A stretch of DNA of 64,000 nucleotides from Archangium violaceum Cb vi76 (lineage in GTDB: Bacteria > Myxococcota > Myxococcia > Myxococcales > Myxococcaceae). The position numbers and the translations under genes are program-made. The notes under the pieces were generated by a model. The model worked only from the letters and a program-made list of their open reading frames with translations. It did not search any database and had not been told where the DNA came from. The stretch covers positions 31-64,030 of the forward strand of contig NZ_JPMI01000129.1 of assembly GCF_000733295.1 (NCBI RefSeq), in the 5' to 3' direction. Positions 37,055 to 49,267 of this stretch are shown here, in pieces (the first letter of the stretch is position 1; each line of letters opens with the position of its first letter).

Positions 37055-40009
37055 TCAGCCGCGCGGCGTCTGGGTGCCGAGCCACGCCTCGACACGGGCG
37101 CGCAGGGACTCGGTGCCGGGCTGGTCCAGGGTGCTCACGGCCTCCTGGGCGAGCACCCGGGCCCGAGCGGTGTCCTTGTGTGCGTCCGCCAGCGCCCGGG
37201 CGAGGGCGAAGCGCGTCTCGGCCAGCTCCACCGGCGCCACGGTGTTCTTCTCGCGCAGGGCCAGTGCCTGCTCCAGCGGCCCGAGCGCCTCCTTGGGGCG
37301 GCCCAGCTTCAGCAGCGCCTCGCCGCGGCCGGTGAGCGGCCCGGCCAGCTCCGGGTGCTGCTCGCCCAGGGCCCGCTCACGCAGGCGCACCGCGCGCTCG
37401 AAGTGGCCCAGCGCCTCGGCGGGGCGCCCGGCGTCCACCAGCACCAGGCCCAGCGAGCTGCTCGGCCCGGCCACGTCCGGGTGCTCCGGCCCGCGCGCCA
37501 GCTCCGCGGCCTCCACCGCCCGGTGCAGCACCTGGAGCGCCTCGTCCGTCTTCCCGTCCCGCCACAGCGCGCCGCCCAGCGCGTCCAGCGCCATGGCGCG
37601 GAAGGCGTGGCGCGGCGACAGCGAGCGATCGACGATGGCGACGCCCTGGCGCAGGGGCTCCAGCGCCTCGGTGTGGCGGCCCAGGGCGCTGAGCGTGGTG
37701 CCCAGGCTCACCAGCGAGCTGCCCACGCGTGGGTGCTCGGCGCCCAGGGCCTTGCGGAAGGCGGCGTAGGCGCTCTGGTACACCTCGAGGGCCTCGGTGT
37801 GGCGTCCCTGGGTGCCCAGCGTGTTGCCCAGCCGGCGCAGCACCATGGCCACCTCGGGGCTGTCCGGCGAGGCCACCGTGCTCAGCGCGGCGAGCGCGTT
37901 GCGGTGCGACGTCTCCGCGGCGCCCGCGTTGCCCTGGGCGGCGTACACCAGGCCGTGGGCGCTCTCGAGTCCGGCCAGCAGGCGGCCCTCGCGCTTCGTG
38001 CGCACCAGCAGGGCGCGTGCCTGGCGGTACCAGTCATGCCCGTCCTGGACGCGCGCCACGTCGTAGGCCACCAGTTGGGTGAGGGCCACCAGCGCCTCGG
38101 CGCGCACCTCGTCCAGCCGCACCTCGTCGGCCCGCCACATGGCCTCCTTGAGGGTGCGCTCGGCCTCGGAGTGGCCGAAGCCCGCCTGCAACTGGCCCAG
38201 CTCCAGCAGGGCCTCGGCCTCCAGCGGGTGGTAGCCCAGGGTGCGCGCCTCGGTGGCCACGGGGGCGGCCACGTCCAGGCCCGCGGGGAACTGGCCGGAG
38301 ATGCGCAGGGCCCGGGCGCGCGCGAGCGAGGTGCGCAGCTCCTCCACCCGGGCGGCCACCTGGGCGTCCCTGGGCGGCTCGCTGGCGGCGAGGGGATCCG
38401 CCGTGTCGCACGGGGCGAGCTCGGACAGGCCGCGCACGGCCTCCACGGCGCGCTCCACCACGCGGCCATCCGCCTCGGCGAGCACGTCCGTGAGGGCCTT
38501 GAGCTCCGAGCGCCGGCGCTCCATGCAGGTGGTGCGCGCGGCGAGCACCTCCTCGGAGGCCTCGCCGCGCAGCTTCGTCGCCTCGCACGCGCCGCGCTGG
38601 CCCTTCACCCACTGGGAGGCGTAGGTGTCCAGCCCCTCCTTCACCCCGTTCCACGTGTCGGCCGCGTAGGGGGCGCCGGTGGCGAGGAAGGCCTGGCGCA
38701 TGGCGTCCTGGCGGGGCGCGTCCCACACGCCGTCCATGCGCGTGGCCACGCCCTGGCACAGGCCCTGGCGCTGGTGCCACTCGCCCACGGCGCCGGCCAC
38801 CATGGCCACGAGGAAGGCGCCAGCCACGGCGACGAAGGCCTGGCGGCGGGTGCGGGCGCTCGGGTCGTCATGGAGCGCGTCCAGCAGCGCCTGCATGGAG
38901 ACGTAGCGCTCCTGGGGGTGGACGTGCAGCCCCTTGAGGACGACGCGCCGCACCCAGCCAGGCACCCCCGAGTCGCGCGGCTGCGGACGCAGGCGGCCCT
39001 CGAGGGTGGCGCGGGCGAGCGCGGCGGCCCCGCTGCCGGCGAAGGCGTGCTCGCGGTAGAGGGCGTAGTAGAGCGTGGCGCAGAAGGAGAACTGGTCCGC
39101 GCGGGCGGTGACGGCCTGCTGGCGGTACTGCTCCGGGGCCATGTAGCCCGGGGTGCCCATGATGTGGCCGTGGCGCGTCACCGGCGTCTCGCGCGGCTCG
39201 CGCGTGCTGGGGGCGGAGAGGGAGCCGGACTCGGAGGTGGCGGGCAGCTCGGCGCGGAGGATGTCCGCCAGGTCCACCGGGGTGGGCGCTCCGGGGGCGC
39301 CGCTGCCCTGCTCGCAGGCGAGGCCGAAGTCGAAGACGAGCACGCGCCCGTCGCGCCCCACCAGCACGTTGTCCGGCTTGAAGTCGCGGTGGACGAGCCC
39401 GGCGGCGTGCGCGGCCGCCAGTCCCCGGCCCGCCAGCGTGAGGGCCTCCACCACCTCGCGCCAGCCTCGCGGCTGCTCCTTGAGCCACTGCCGCAGCGTG
39501 CTGCCCTCCACCAGCTCCAGGGCGATGAAGACCTGGTCCCCGTGCTCGCCGATGTCGTAGACGGGCAGCACGTTGGGGTGCGACAGGCGGGCCATGGCCT
39601 GGGCCTCGCGCATCAGCCGCAGGCGCGCCTCGCCCCCGTCCAGCCCCTCGCCTCCGGGCAGCAGCAGCTTGATGGCCACCCGGCGGTTGAGCTGGGGATC
39701 GAACGCCGCGTACACCTCGCCCATGCCGCCCGCGCCCAGGCGCTCCAGCACGAGGTAGCGGCCCACGGAGGTGCCTCGGGGCAGGGGCTGTCCCTCGGGG
39801 GCGGTGGGCAGCGGAAGCGGTGGGCCCACGACGCACGTGGGCTCGGTCTCGCCCTCTCCCTCGCACTGGCGGGCGTGGCGCTGCAGCTCCTCTTCCAGCA
39901 CCTGCGCGAAGTCGTCGGCGTCTCCCGGGCGGTCGTCCGGCCGCCGCTCACCCGCCGTTTCCGGTAGGGCGGCTTGCTGCTCCGGCTGGGTCCGCTTCAG
40001 GCTCTCCAC
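37055..40009 (-). CDS. Large Ser/Thr kinase with TPR sensor region
   Basis: The 984-residue protein starts at GTG 40009 after AGGGGGATGAA. Residues about 85-380 are a Hanks-type kinase (GAGGMGEVY loop, VAIKLL lysine, HRDFKPDN, DFGLA, GTPGYMAPEQ). A membrane helix follows (QAFVAVAGAFLVAMVAGAVG). The C-terminal 550 residues are alpha-helical TPR-type repeats (GRHTEALEVYQSAYAAFRKA, GRHTEALEPLRQ, GRPKEALGPLEQALALREK). This is a familiar myxobacterial arrangement with a kinase inside and a TPR sensor outside. It heads an operon with a soluble TPR protein and a protein of unknown function. Confidence 0.9.
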   Translation of the reverse strand: MESLKRTQPEQQAALPETAGERRPDDRPGDADDFAQVLEEELQRHARQCEGEGETEPTCVVGPPLPLPTAPEGQPLPRGTSVGRYLVLERLGAGGMGEVYAAFDPQLNRRVAIKLLLPGGEGLDGGEARLRLMREAQAMARLSHPNVLPVYDIGEHGDQVFIALELVEGSTLRQWLKEQPRGWREVVEALTLAGRGLAAAHAAGLVHRDFKPDNVLVGRDGRVLVFDFGLACEQGSGAPGAPTPVDLADILRAELPATSESGSLSAPSTREPRETPVTRHGHIMGTPGYMAPEQYRQQAVTARADQFSFCATLYYALYREHAFAGSGAAALARATLEGRLRPQPRDSGVPGWVRRVVLKGLHVHPQERYVSMQALLDALHDDPSARTRRQAFVAVAGAFLVAMVAGAVGEWHQRQGLCQGVATRMDGVWDAPRQDAMRQAFLATGAPYAADTWNGVKEGLDTYASQWVKGQRGACEATKLRGEASEEVLAARTTCMERRRSELKALTDVLAEADGRVVERAVEAVRGLSELAPCDTADPLAASEPPRDAQVAARVEELRTSLARARALRISGQFPAGLDVAAPVATEARTLGYHPLEAEALLELGQLQAGFGHSEAERTLKEAMWRADEVRLDEVRAEALVALTQLVAYDVARVQDGHDWYRQARALLVRTKREGRLLAGLESAHGLVYAAQGNAGAAETSHRNALAALSTVASPDSPEVAMVLRRLGNTLGTQGRHTEALEVYQSAYAAFRKALGAEHPRVGSSLVSLGTTLSALGRHTEALEPLRQGVAIVDRSLSPRHAFRAMALDALGGALWRDGKTDEALQVLHRAVEAAELARGPEHPDVAGPSSSLGLVLVDAGRPAEALGHFERAVRLRERALGEQHPELAGPLTGRGEALLKLGRPKEALGPLEQALALREKNTVAPVELAETRFALARALADAHKDTARARVLAQEAVSTLDQPGTESLRARVEAWLGTQTPRG

Positions 40010-40311
40010 TTCATCCCCCTGACGACGTCAGGCCCTCGTTTCGACTCGAGGTCAGAATATTACAACCGTGAAAAAACGGAAATATTGTTGAACCCATTTT
40101 TCGAGGAACTTCACTCCTACACCGGGGTGCATCATGGCCCAAAGTGCCCACTGTGTCTTGCAGCCAGACGGCCGGGCCCCTGGTAGCAGGTGAGGGTCTG
40201 GGAGGCGGGGGGAGTCCCCGGCTGACCCTACTTTTAACGAGAGGTGGTGCCGTTCGCTTGGGGCCGTGAGGCGGCGGTGCGGAGGCATACACCAGGTGAG
40301 GAGAATCGGGA
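40010..40311. other. Divergent intergenic region between kinase and MFS genes
   Basis: About 300 bp lie between the GTG of the large kinase (minus) and the ATG of the MFS exporter (plus). The kinase-proximal third (about 40055-40100) is unusually AT-rich for this genome and is the likely promoter zone. I see no convincing sigma motif and no ORF. It ends in AGGAG seven bases before the MFS start. Confidence 0.5.
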
Positions 40312-41616
40312 ATGGGGGTGCGAGGAGCGGAAGGGCAGCGGGACAGTGGGTGGAGGTTCCTGCTGAGGGCGTTGGCGCACCGCAACTACCGGCTCTTCTT
40401 CATGGGGCAGAGCGTGTCGCTGGTGGGGACGTGGCTGACGCGGGTGGCGACGAGCTGGTTGGTGTACCGGCTGAGCGGCTCGGCGTGGCTGCTGGGGCTG
40501 GTGATGTTCTGCGGGCAGATTCCGTCGCTGGTGCTGGCGCCGTTGGCGGGGGTGCTGGTGGACCGGTGGAACCGGCACCGGCTGCTGGTGGTGACGCAGG
40601 TGCTGGCGATGCTGCAGTCCTTCGCGCTGGCGGTGCTGGCGCTGACGGGGGCCATCGAGGTGTGGCAGGTGGGGGGGCTGTGCCTGGTGCAGGGGTTGAT
40701 CAACGCCTTCGACGTGCCGGCGCGGCAGTCCTTCGTGGTGGAGATGGTGGAGGACCGGGCGGACCTGGCGAATGCCATTGCCCTCAACTCCTCCATGTTC
40801 AACGTGGCGCGGCTGTTGGGCCCGTCGGTGGCGGGAGGATTGATTGCCTGGGTGGGGGAGGGTGGGTGCTTCCTGATCGATGGCTTCAGCTACCTGGCGG
40901 TGATTGCCTCGCTGCTGGCGATGCGGCTGAAGCGGACGCCGCGGGTGGAGCCGCACGGCGAGGTGTGGAAGGAGCTGAAGGAGGGCTTCCGGTACGCGTA
41001 CCACTTCACGCCGATCCGAGCGCTGTTGGGGATGCTGGCGGTGATGAGCGTGATGGGGATGTCCTACACGGTGCTGATGCCGGTGATGGCGACGCAGGTG
41101 TTGGAGGGAGGCCCGTCGACGCTGGGGTTCCTGATGGCGGCGACGGGGCTGGGGGCGCTGGGAGGAGCGGGGTACCTGGCGTCGAGGCGGTCGGTGATGG
41201 GATTGGAGAAGACGATTGTCCGGACGGGGGCGCTGTTCGGGGCGGGGCTGGCGGCGTTCGCGGTGTCGAGGTGGATGGGGGTGTCGCTGGCGCTGCTGGT
41301 GGTGGTGGGCTTCGGGATGATGGTGATGATGGCGGCGAGCAACACGCTGCTGCAGACGATCGTCGAGGAGCGGATGAGGGGGCGGGTGATGAGCTTCTAC
41401 GCGATGGCGCTGATTGGGACGGCGCCGTTCGGGAGCCTGTTGGCGGGGGCGCTGGCGGCGCGGATGGGCGCACCGGTGACGATCGGAGTGGGAGGGGTGG
41501 TGTGCCTGGGGGTGGCGGGGTGGTTCGGGGTGAAGCTACCGGCGCTGAGGGAGCGGGTGAGGCCCATCTACGAGCGGTTGGGCATCATCCCCGGGGTGGG
41601 ACCGGCGAAGGACTGA
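40312..41616 (+). CDS. MFS exporter, enterobactin-exporter-like
   Basis: The 434-residue protein has about twelve membrane helices in the major facilitator pattern. It has the loop 2-3 motif LAGVLVDRWNRHRLLVVTQ and the early RNYRLFFMGQSVSLVGTWL segment seen in EntS/DUF894-type exporters. It probably pumps a siderophore or other small amphiphile outward by proton antiport. AGGAG seven bases before the ATG confirms the start. No siderophore gene is adjacent. Confidence 0.9.
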   Translation: MGVRGAEGQRDSGWRFLLRALAHRNYRLFFMGQSVSLVGTWLTRVATSWLVYRLSGSAWLLGLVMFCGQIPSLVLAPLAGVLVDRWNRHRLLVVTQVLAMLQSFALAVLALTGAIEVWQVGGLCLVQGLINAFDVPARQSFVVEMVEDRADLANAIALNSSMFNVARLLGPSVAGGLIAWVGEGGCFLIDGFSYLAVIASLLAMRLKRTPRVEPHGEVWKELKEGFRYAYHFTPIRALLGMLAVMSVMGMSYTVLMPVMATQVLEGGPSTLGFLMAATGLGALGGAGYLASRRSVMGLEKTIVRTGALFGAGLAAFAVSRWMGVSLALLVVVGFGMMVMMAASNTLLQTIVEERMRGRVMSFYAMALIGTAPFGSLLAGALAARMGAPVTIGVGGVVCLGVAGWFGVKLPALRERVRPIYERLGIIPGVGPAKD

Positions 41617-41648
41617 GCCCATTGGAAGTGCTGCTTGGTGGATACGCC

Positions 41649-42392
41649 TCACTCGCCCGCGGGCTCGGGTTGCGGCCGCTCGATGAGGCCCGCCCTGTCC
41701 AGCAGTTGGCGAACGCGAGCGGTGAACGCCACGTGCTCGGTGTTGCTCGCTGTCATGGGCTCGGGGGAGAGGACGAGGAGCCAGCCCAGTGAACCCACCG
41801 GCTCGATGCGCACGGGGGCGGGAAGCGGCGGCGGGGTGCCCAGGCGGCGCGACAGGTACGTCAGCCAGCCCACCCGCACCTCGAACCTGTCCTTCTCCAT
41901 GCGCTCCACCATCTCCGAGGAACTGGCCATGGCGAAGTCAGGGTCCCATGCGGTGGCCATGCAGGTGAGCACCTCGGCCAGCACGGGCGTACGCAGGAGC
42001 CGCTCGCGTATCGCGGCCTCCCGGGTCGGTTTGAGCAGGCACGAATTGGGCCCTCCCCACGGGGAGTATTTGCCGCAATAGAGGTTGATTTCAGTGGCCT
42101 CCTTCTTCGCGTTCCACACCATCTGGCGGAAGCCCATGTCCTCGATTCTCTTCTTGCCGGCGTCCGTGCGGAGGTTGCTTCGCAGGAAGAGCTCCTCCAA
42201 CTCCTTCACCTCCGGGTGGACGGGCCAGCCAGGCAGCTCGCGAGGAAAGCCACGGCCCGCCCGGTACCAGTGAGTGAAGGACGGATCACACCGCGCCAGC
42301 ATGTGGAAGAAGAGCTCCGCGCGCCGGGCACACTCCAGGGCCGTCTCCTGTCGCGGGCCCCAGTACGCTCCCGAGTAGTAGTTCTCCTGCAT
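41649..42392 (-). CDS. Imm52-like immunity protein
   Basis: The 247-residue protein begins MQENYYSGAYWGPRQETALECARRAELFF, which is the characteristic opening of Imm52-type immunity proteins (YYxGAYWGxRxE). The rest is helical with WHK/Arg-rich segments and the strand GWLLVLSPEPM. A very strong site (GGAGGAGGAA) precedes the ATG at 42392. The gene starts 14 bp after the toxin-like lipoprotein gene on the same strand. The Imm52 link to Tox-REase-5 type nucleases is recalled family knowledge. Confidence 0.8.
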   Translation of the reverse strand: MQENYYSGAYWGPRQETALECARRAELFFHMLARCDPSFTHWYRAGRGFPRELPGWPVHPEVKELEELFLRSNLRTDAGKKRIEDMGFRQMVWNAKKEATEINLYCGKYSPWGGPNSCLLKPTREAAIRERLLRTPVLAEVLTCMATAWDPDFAMASSSEMVERMEKDRFEVRVGWLTYLSRRLGTPPPLPAPVRIEPVGSLGWLLVLSPEPMTASNTEHVAFTARVRQLLDRAGLIERPQPEPAGE

Positions 42393-42406
42393 GCGTGTTC
42401 CTCCTC

Positions 42407-43156
42407 CTACCCTCCTGGCTTCGTATGGCGGACAGAGATGTTCTTCCATCCTCTACTCTCGAATTCCTTGCGAAGAAACTGCGCGATCCTGGCATCGGCG
42501 ACATGCCACGTGAGCGGTAGTCCCAATTGTTGCGCCAGCTTCGATTGGTTCTCCACCCACCACTCGCCCTCCACCAGCGTCGGAGGACCCAGGCGCTGAA
42601 GGGGCGTGCCGTCGAGTGCTGCCACCAGGTAACCATCCGGGCGTACGAGCACCAGGAACTCGAAGCGCTCGGTCCGCCACTTCAAGTCGGCGTACTCCAC
42701 GCGCTCGCCCCCCTCGAGCACCTCGCGCAGGAGCCAATACAGCAGCCGGCGCGGGGCGAGGCTCCGCTGCGTGACGGGCGTCTTCGCCAGTTTGCCCAGG
42801 AGTTGGCGCGCCTGCTCCAGGTAGAGCGCCGCGCCCACTGGATGCTGGTCATCTTCCTCCAGGCCGCTGGACGCCTGGACCACCTGGAATGCGTCCACCC
42901 TCCGCTCGGGGAAGCCGCCGGACCCTCCCGCCTCATCCCGCGTGGACAGGGGAGCAGGTGGCTGGGATTCGGAGTTGTAGCGGAACGAGCCGGTCCGGGG
43001 AGACGGACCAACACGGGTCATCAGGCTCCCGCGAGGATTGCCCGTGGCACATCCTTGGAGAAGCACGACGACTGCCAGCGCCAGGATGATTGTGCCGAGT
43101 GGATGGCGAGCGAGGATGAGGCCGGGGGAGTCGAGGAAGGAGACGTCGCGAGCCAT
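42407..43156 (-). CDS. Lipoprotein toxin, Tox-REase-5-like but shortened
   Basis: The 249-residue product has a late lipobox (LLQGC, Cys36) and a polar N-terminal delivery region through RRLLYWLLREVLEGGE. The C-terminus (LTWHVADARIAQFLRKEFESRG then ISVRHTKPG) resembles the last strands and helix of Tox-REase-5 nucleases. The acidic catalytic core usually found between these parts is not visible: after VRPDGYLVAALDGTPLQRLG only about 20 residues lead into the final helix. The gene is unusually short for the family, so an in-frame internal deletion is likely and nuclease activity doubtful. The Imm52-like gene follows after 14 bp. Confidence 0.7.
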   Translation of the reverse strand: MARDVSFLDSPGLILARHPLGTIILALAVVVLLQGCATGNPRGSLMTRVGPSPRTGSFRYNSESQPPAPLSTRDEAGGSGGFPERRVDAFQVVQASSGLEEDDQHPVGAALYLEQARQLLGKLAKTPVTQRSLAPRRLLYWLLREVLEGGERVEYADLKWRTERFEFLVLVRPDGYLVAALDGTPLQRLGPPTLVEGEWWVENQSKLAQQLGLPLTWHVADARIAQFLRKEFESRGWKNISVRHTKPGG

Positions 43157-43243
43157 GGGGAGGGTTTATGCCACGCGGCGGGCTTCTCCCCCAGAAGCCC
43201 ATCCACGCAGTTCGGCGCGTGTGTCCTCCGAGATGCGGAGCCG

Positions 43244-44242
43244 TCACCCATCCGTGTGCCGGGGCTCGGAGAACTCCGTCTCCATGCTCCACGGCCGTGA
43301 CACCGAACTCCACTCCTCGGTGTCGAGCAGGGCGAGCAGGTTGCCCTGGATGGTTTCGCAGATGGGATCCAACGGCAGGTGGCTGAGGTTCTTGGGGGAG
43401 AAGGGATTCTCCAGCTCGACGGCGATCTGATCGATGGCGAGGAGCGGATACGCCACGAGCGCCGTCACCAGCCCCGGGAACCACCACGTGCCCACGGCAG
43501 CGATGGGAAGCGCGAGCAGATAGAGGACGATGAACCGCCGCAACTTGGACGTATGCACCTTGGGCAGGGGCGTCTTGAGGATGCGCTCGCAGCCGCCCAG
43601 GTGGTCGATGAGCTGGGCACGCTCGCGGTCCACGGCGAGGAAGGCGACGCGGTCCATCTCCCCCTGGTCGACGGCTTCGCGCAGCAGGCCGGCGATGACC
43701 CGGGCGACGAAGGTGGGCATGTGCTGCGCGCGGGAGATGCACTCCACCGCGTGGTCATCCTGGAGCAGCGGGCGCAGCTCGGGCACGTCGCGCTCGCCGC
43801 GCAGGCTGCGCCGGGACACGTGGCAGAAGGCGGCCGTCCAGCGCACGAAGCGCTCGCGCCACTCGGGGTCGTTCGGGCCATAGGAGATCCCCGCGATGGC
43901 CAGGTTGCGCGACTGGTTGACGATGCCGCCCCACAGCTTGCGCGCCTCCCACCAGCGGTCATAGCCACTGTTGGTGCGCAGCACGAGCAGCAGCGCGAGG
44001 AAGGCGGCGGTGAACTGCACGGGGCCGCTGCCCATGGGCGACCAGTCGAGCACCTCGTGCACGAGCCCGACGAGCAACCCATAGACTCCGAAGAAGAGCA
44101 CCCGCGGCATCACGAGCGGCGTCACCGTGCCCTTCCAGGCGAGCGCATCGCGCCAGAAGCGGCGGGCCCAGTGCTCCCGGGTGCCGGCCGACAGCAAGGG
44201 CTGCTGGGCCTCGGCCCTGTTCTTGCTCGTGCTCAAAGGCAT
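43244..44242 (-). CDS. Bestrophin-family anion channel (UPF0187)
   Basis: The 332-residue protein has bestrophin hallmarks: an N-terminal membrane helix pair, then RTNSGYDRWWEARKLWGGIVNQSRNLA, and later helices LRRFIVLYLLALPIAAV and DQIAVELENPFSPKNLSHLPLD with the FxxDDxxE-like acidic cluster replaced by QIAVELENPF. Bestrophins conduct chloride and bicarbonate. The gene is divergent from a beta-carbonic anhydrase across about 110 bp, consistent with bicarbonate flux coupled to hydration. The ATG at 44242 is chosen because the upstream in-frame extension is low-complexity. Confidence 0.9.
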   Translation of the reverse strand: MPLSTSKNRAEAQQPLLSAGTREHWARRFWRDALAWKGTVTPLVMPRVLFFGVYGLLVGLVHEVLDWSPMGSGPVQFTAAFLALLLVLRTNSGYDRWWEARKLWGGIVNQSRNLAIAGISYGPNDPEWRERFVRWTAAFCHVSRRSLRGERDVPELRPLLQDDHAVECISRAQHMPTFVARVIAGLLREAVDQGEMDRVAFLAVDRERAQLIDHLGGCERILKTPLPKVHTSKLRRFIVLYLLALPIAAVGTWWFPGLVTALVAYPLLAIDQIAVELENPFSPKNLSHLPLDPICETIQGNLLALLDTEEWSSVSRPWSMETEFSEPRHTDG

Positions 44243-44354
44243 ACCCGGAGAGGTAGGTCCCCGGGGGAGTGGTGACAAGGACGGGGACGGGCGAGCGGCC
44301 GACGGGTGCGGATTCCGATGGACGGCACCACCCATGGAGGAGAGGCTCGCGGCC

Positions 44355-44999
44355 ATGACCATCGCAGGCATTCCTCCCGCTCCCCTGCCCGCCGACCAGG
44401 CGCTCCAGCGCCTGCGGGAGGGCAACCGCCGTTTCGTCCAGCACGTCCGTATCCCCGACGCGGCGGGCGAGCGGGCGGCGCTGGCGGCCGGGCAGAGTCC
44501 GTTCGCCGCCATCCTCTCGTGTTCGGACTCGCGGGTGCCGTCGGAGCTCGTGTTCGATCAAGGCCTGGGAGACCTGTTCGTCATCCGCGTGGCGGGCAAC
44601 GTGGTGGCGCCCTCGCTGATTGGGAGCGTGGAGTTCGCGGCGGCCACCTTCGGGACGCGCCTGGTGGTGGTGATGGGCCACTCGCGCTGTGGCGCCATCA
44701 AGGCGACGCTGGACTTCATCCAGCACAGCGTGGACGCGCCCTCGGAGAACATCCACGACATCGTGGACCGGTGCCGGCCGGCGGTGGAGAGCGTGGTGCA
44801 TGCGGCCGGGCCGGGCGTGGACCGGGCGCGGCTGATGCACGAGGCCGGGCGCGCCAATGTCCGGCAGTCCTGCGCCCACCTGCGTCACGGCAGCCGGCTG
44901 CTCGAGCGGCTCATCCAGGAAGAGGGGCTGATGGTCGTCGGCGCCGACTACTCGCTGGACACCGGCGAGGTCGACTTCTTCGACGGCCTGCCGCGTTAG
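44355..44999 (+). CDS. Beta-carbonic anhydrase
   Basis: The 214-residue protein is a canonical beta-class carbonic anhydrase: zinc ligands Cys56 (in CSDSR, with Asp58/Arg60 as the catalytic dyad), His109 and Cys112 (GHSRCGA), plus LREGNRRFV near the start. It interconverts CO2 and bicarbonate in the cytoplasm. GGAGGAGAGG lies 9 bases before the ATG at 44355; an in-frame ATG 21 bases earlier overlaps that site and is rejected. It shares a short divergent promoter region with the bestrophin gene. Confidence 0.95.
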   Translation: MTIAGIPPAPLPADQALQRLREGNRRFVQHVRIPDAAGERAALAAGQSPFAAILSCSDSRVPSELVFDQGLGDLFVIRVAGNVVAPSLIGSVEFAAATFGTRLVVVMGHSRCGAIKATLDFIQHSVDAPSENIHDIVDRCRPAVESVVHAAGPGVDRARLMHEAGRANVRQSCAHLRHGSRLLERLIQEEGLMVVGADYSLDTGEVDFFDGLPR

Positions 45000-45067
45000 C
45001 CTCCGCTCCAGTTGATGGACTCCATGCCTCGCCGGGTGCGGTGCTCGCGGCGTGCCGGGCTCGAGTG

Positions 45068-45499
45068 CTAATCGCCGGCGGCTTCAATCACCGCATGAGC
45101 CATCTTGAACCTTCTCAGGACCTCCAGCGTCCGGCTGGAAACCTCCAATCGAAAGTCCGGAGTGAGCCAGAAATCGGCATCGCGATCCTTGCCCGTAATC
45201 TTGAGCCATCGGAACTCTGGCAGGGGGCGCCCAGGGTATAGCTCCTGGAACTCTGGCGACGTGCTCACTTCGACATCGTCCAGGCTGAACCCCGCCAGTC
45301 CCGCTTCCTGCAGTGCCTTCGCGAGAAGGGAAGAGACGAGAAAGCAGGGGAAGACTTCCAGCAGCTCATCGCCCAGCCACCCCTCGAAGCGATGATGGAA
45401 GTGAGACACCTCTGGGGGATGAGCCGACGTGTTCATGACTGTATTCTCCCCCAGTTCTCCAGCGACCTCAGGAGACACCACCCACCGTTCCCTGTTCAT
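45068..45499 (-). CDS. Small protein, probable orphan immunity protein
   Basis: The 143-residue protein has an acidic helical N-terminal half (HHRFEGWLGDELLEVF; LLAKALQEAGLAGF) and a beta-rich middle (DDVEVSTSPEFQELYPG, PEFRWLKITGKDRDADFWL). It ends in VSSRTLEVLRRFKMAHAVIE, a pattern seen at the end of several polymorphic-toxin immunity families. It starts 13 bp downstream of a truncated lipoprotein-toxin leader at 45512-45610, as an immunity gene would. I cannot name the family with certainty. Confidence 0.65.
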   Translation of the reverse strand: MNRERWVVSPEVAGELGENTVMNTSAHPPEVSHFHHRFEGWLGDELLEVFPCFLVSSLLAKALQEAGLAGFSLDDVEVSTSPEFQELYPGRPLPEFRWLKITGKDRDADFWLTPDFRLEVSSRTLEVLRRFKMAHAVIEAAGD

Positions 45500-45511
45500 G
45501 GCGGCCTCTGT

Positions 45512-45610
45512 TCAATCTAGAGAGGGGGTTGAGAGGCATACCACGCGCGGCGTGGCGCACGCGGTGCACAAGGCCAGGAACACGAGAGCCACGGCCAGAC
45601 GCGGTGTCAC
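45512..45610 (-). pseudogene. Truncated toxin-lipoprotein leader (AHH-type), 32 codons
   Basis: GTG 45610, behind AGAGG, encodes a typical lipoprotein signal peptide (RLAVALVFLALCTACATP with the lipobox Cys) followed by RVVCLSTPSLD and a stop at 45512. Myxobacterial AHH-domain lipoproteins often begin with a CATxxRVVxLxT stretch, and this fragment matches that start and then ends. The toxin body is missing, while the immunity-type gene remains 13 bp downstream. It is too short for a functional protein, so I read it as the surviving 5' end of a deleted toxin gene. Confidence 0.55.
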
Positions 45611-45844
45611 AGGAGCCTCTTCAGAGCACGGAGGAGCCCAGCCTACGGGAACATCATCGCGGAGACGATGATGCGTGCGCCGGGGCCAGGAGGGAACGCG
45701 GATTCCCCGCACGCACCCGGCCGGGAGCGTCCCACCCGCACCGGGCGTGGAAACATGCCCGCCCGGCTGCTTCCACGAACTCCACACGCGTCCTCGCCGG
45801 GGTAGGCTGCGCGCCCCATCACGCCAGACCGACGAGGAACCGCG

Positions 45845-49162
<3,318 letters not shown>

Positions 49163-49194
49163 GCGGGGCGTTACGTGGCGAACCAAGGAGGAGT

Positions 49195-49221
49195 GAGAGG
49201 GGTGACCCACAATCCCCTCTC
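49195..49221. terminator. Hairpin after the amidohydrolase gene
   Basis: GAGAGGGG (49195-49202) can pair with CCCCTCTC (49214-49221) across an 11-base loop, 33 bp after the amidohydrolase stop and 47 bp before the AAA-ATPase start. It has no T-run. It separates two unrelated transcription units, so a terminator role is plausible. Confidence 0.4.
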
Positions 49222-49267
49222 CACCTTCGACAACGCTCGTCCGGGTGGGTTCTGCTAGAAGGAGCGC

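Noticed and set aside
36983-39967. 994-codon plus-strand open frame
   Set aside because: It is antisense to the large Ser/Thr kinase and consists of His/Gln/Gly-rich low-complexity sequence.
49195-49221. Palindrome family member
   Set aside because: The 8-bp stem is related in composition but has an 11-base loop and no shared leader, so I listed it only as a possible terminator.
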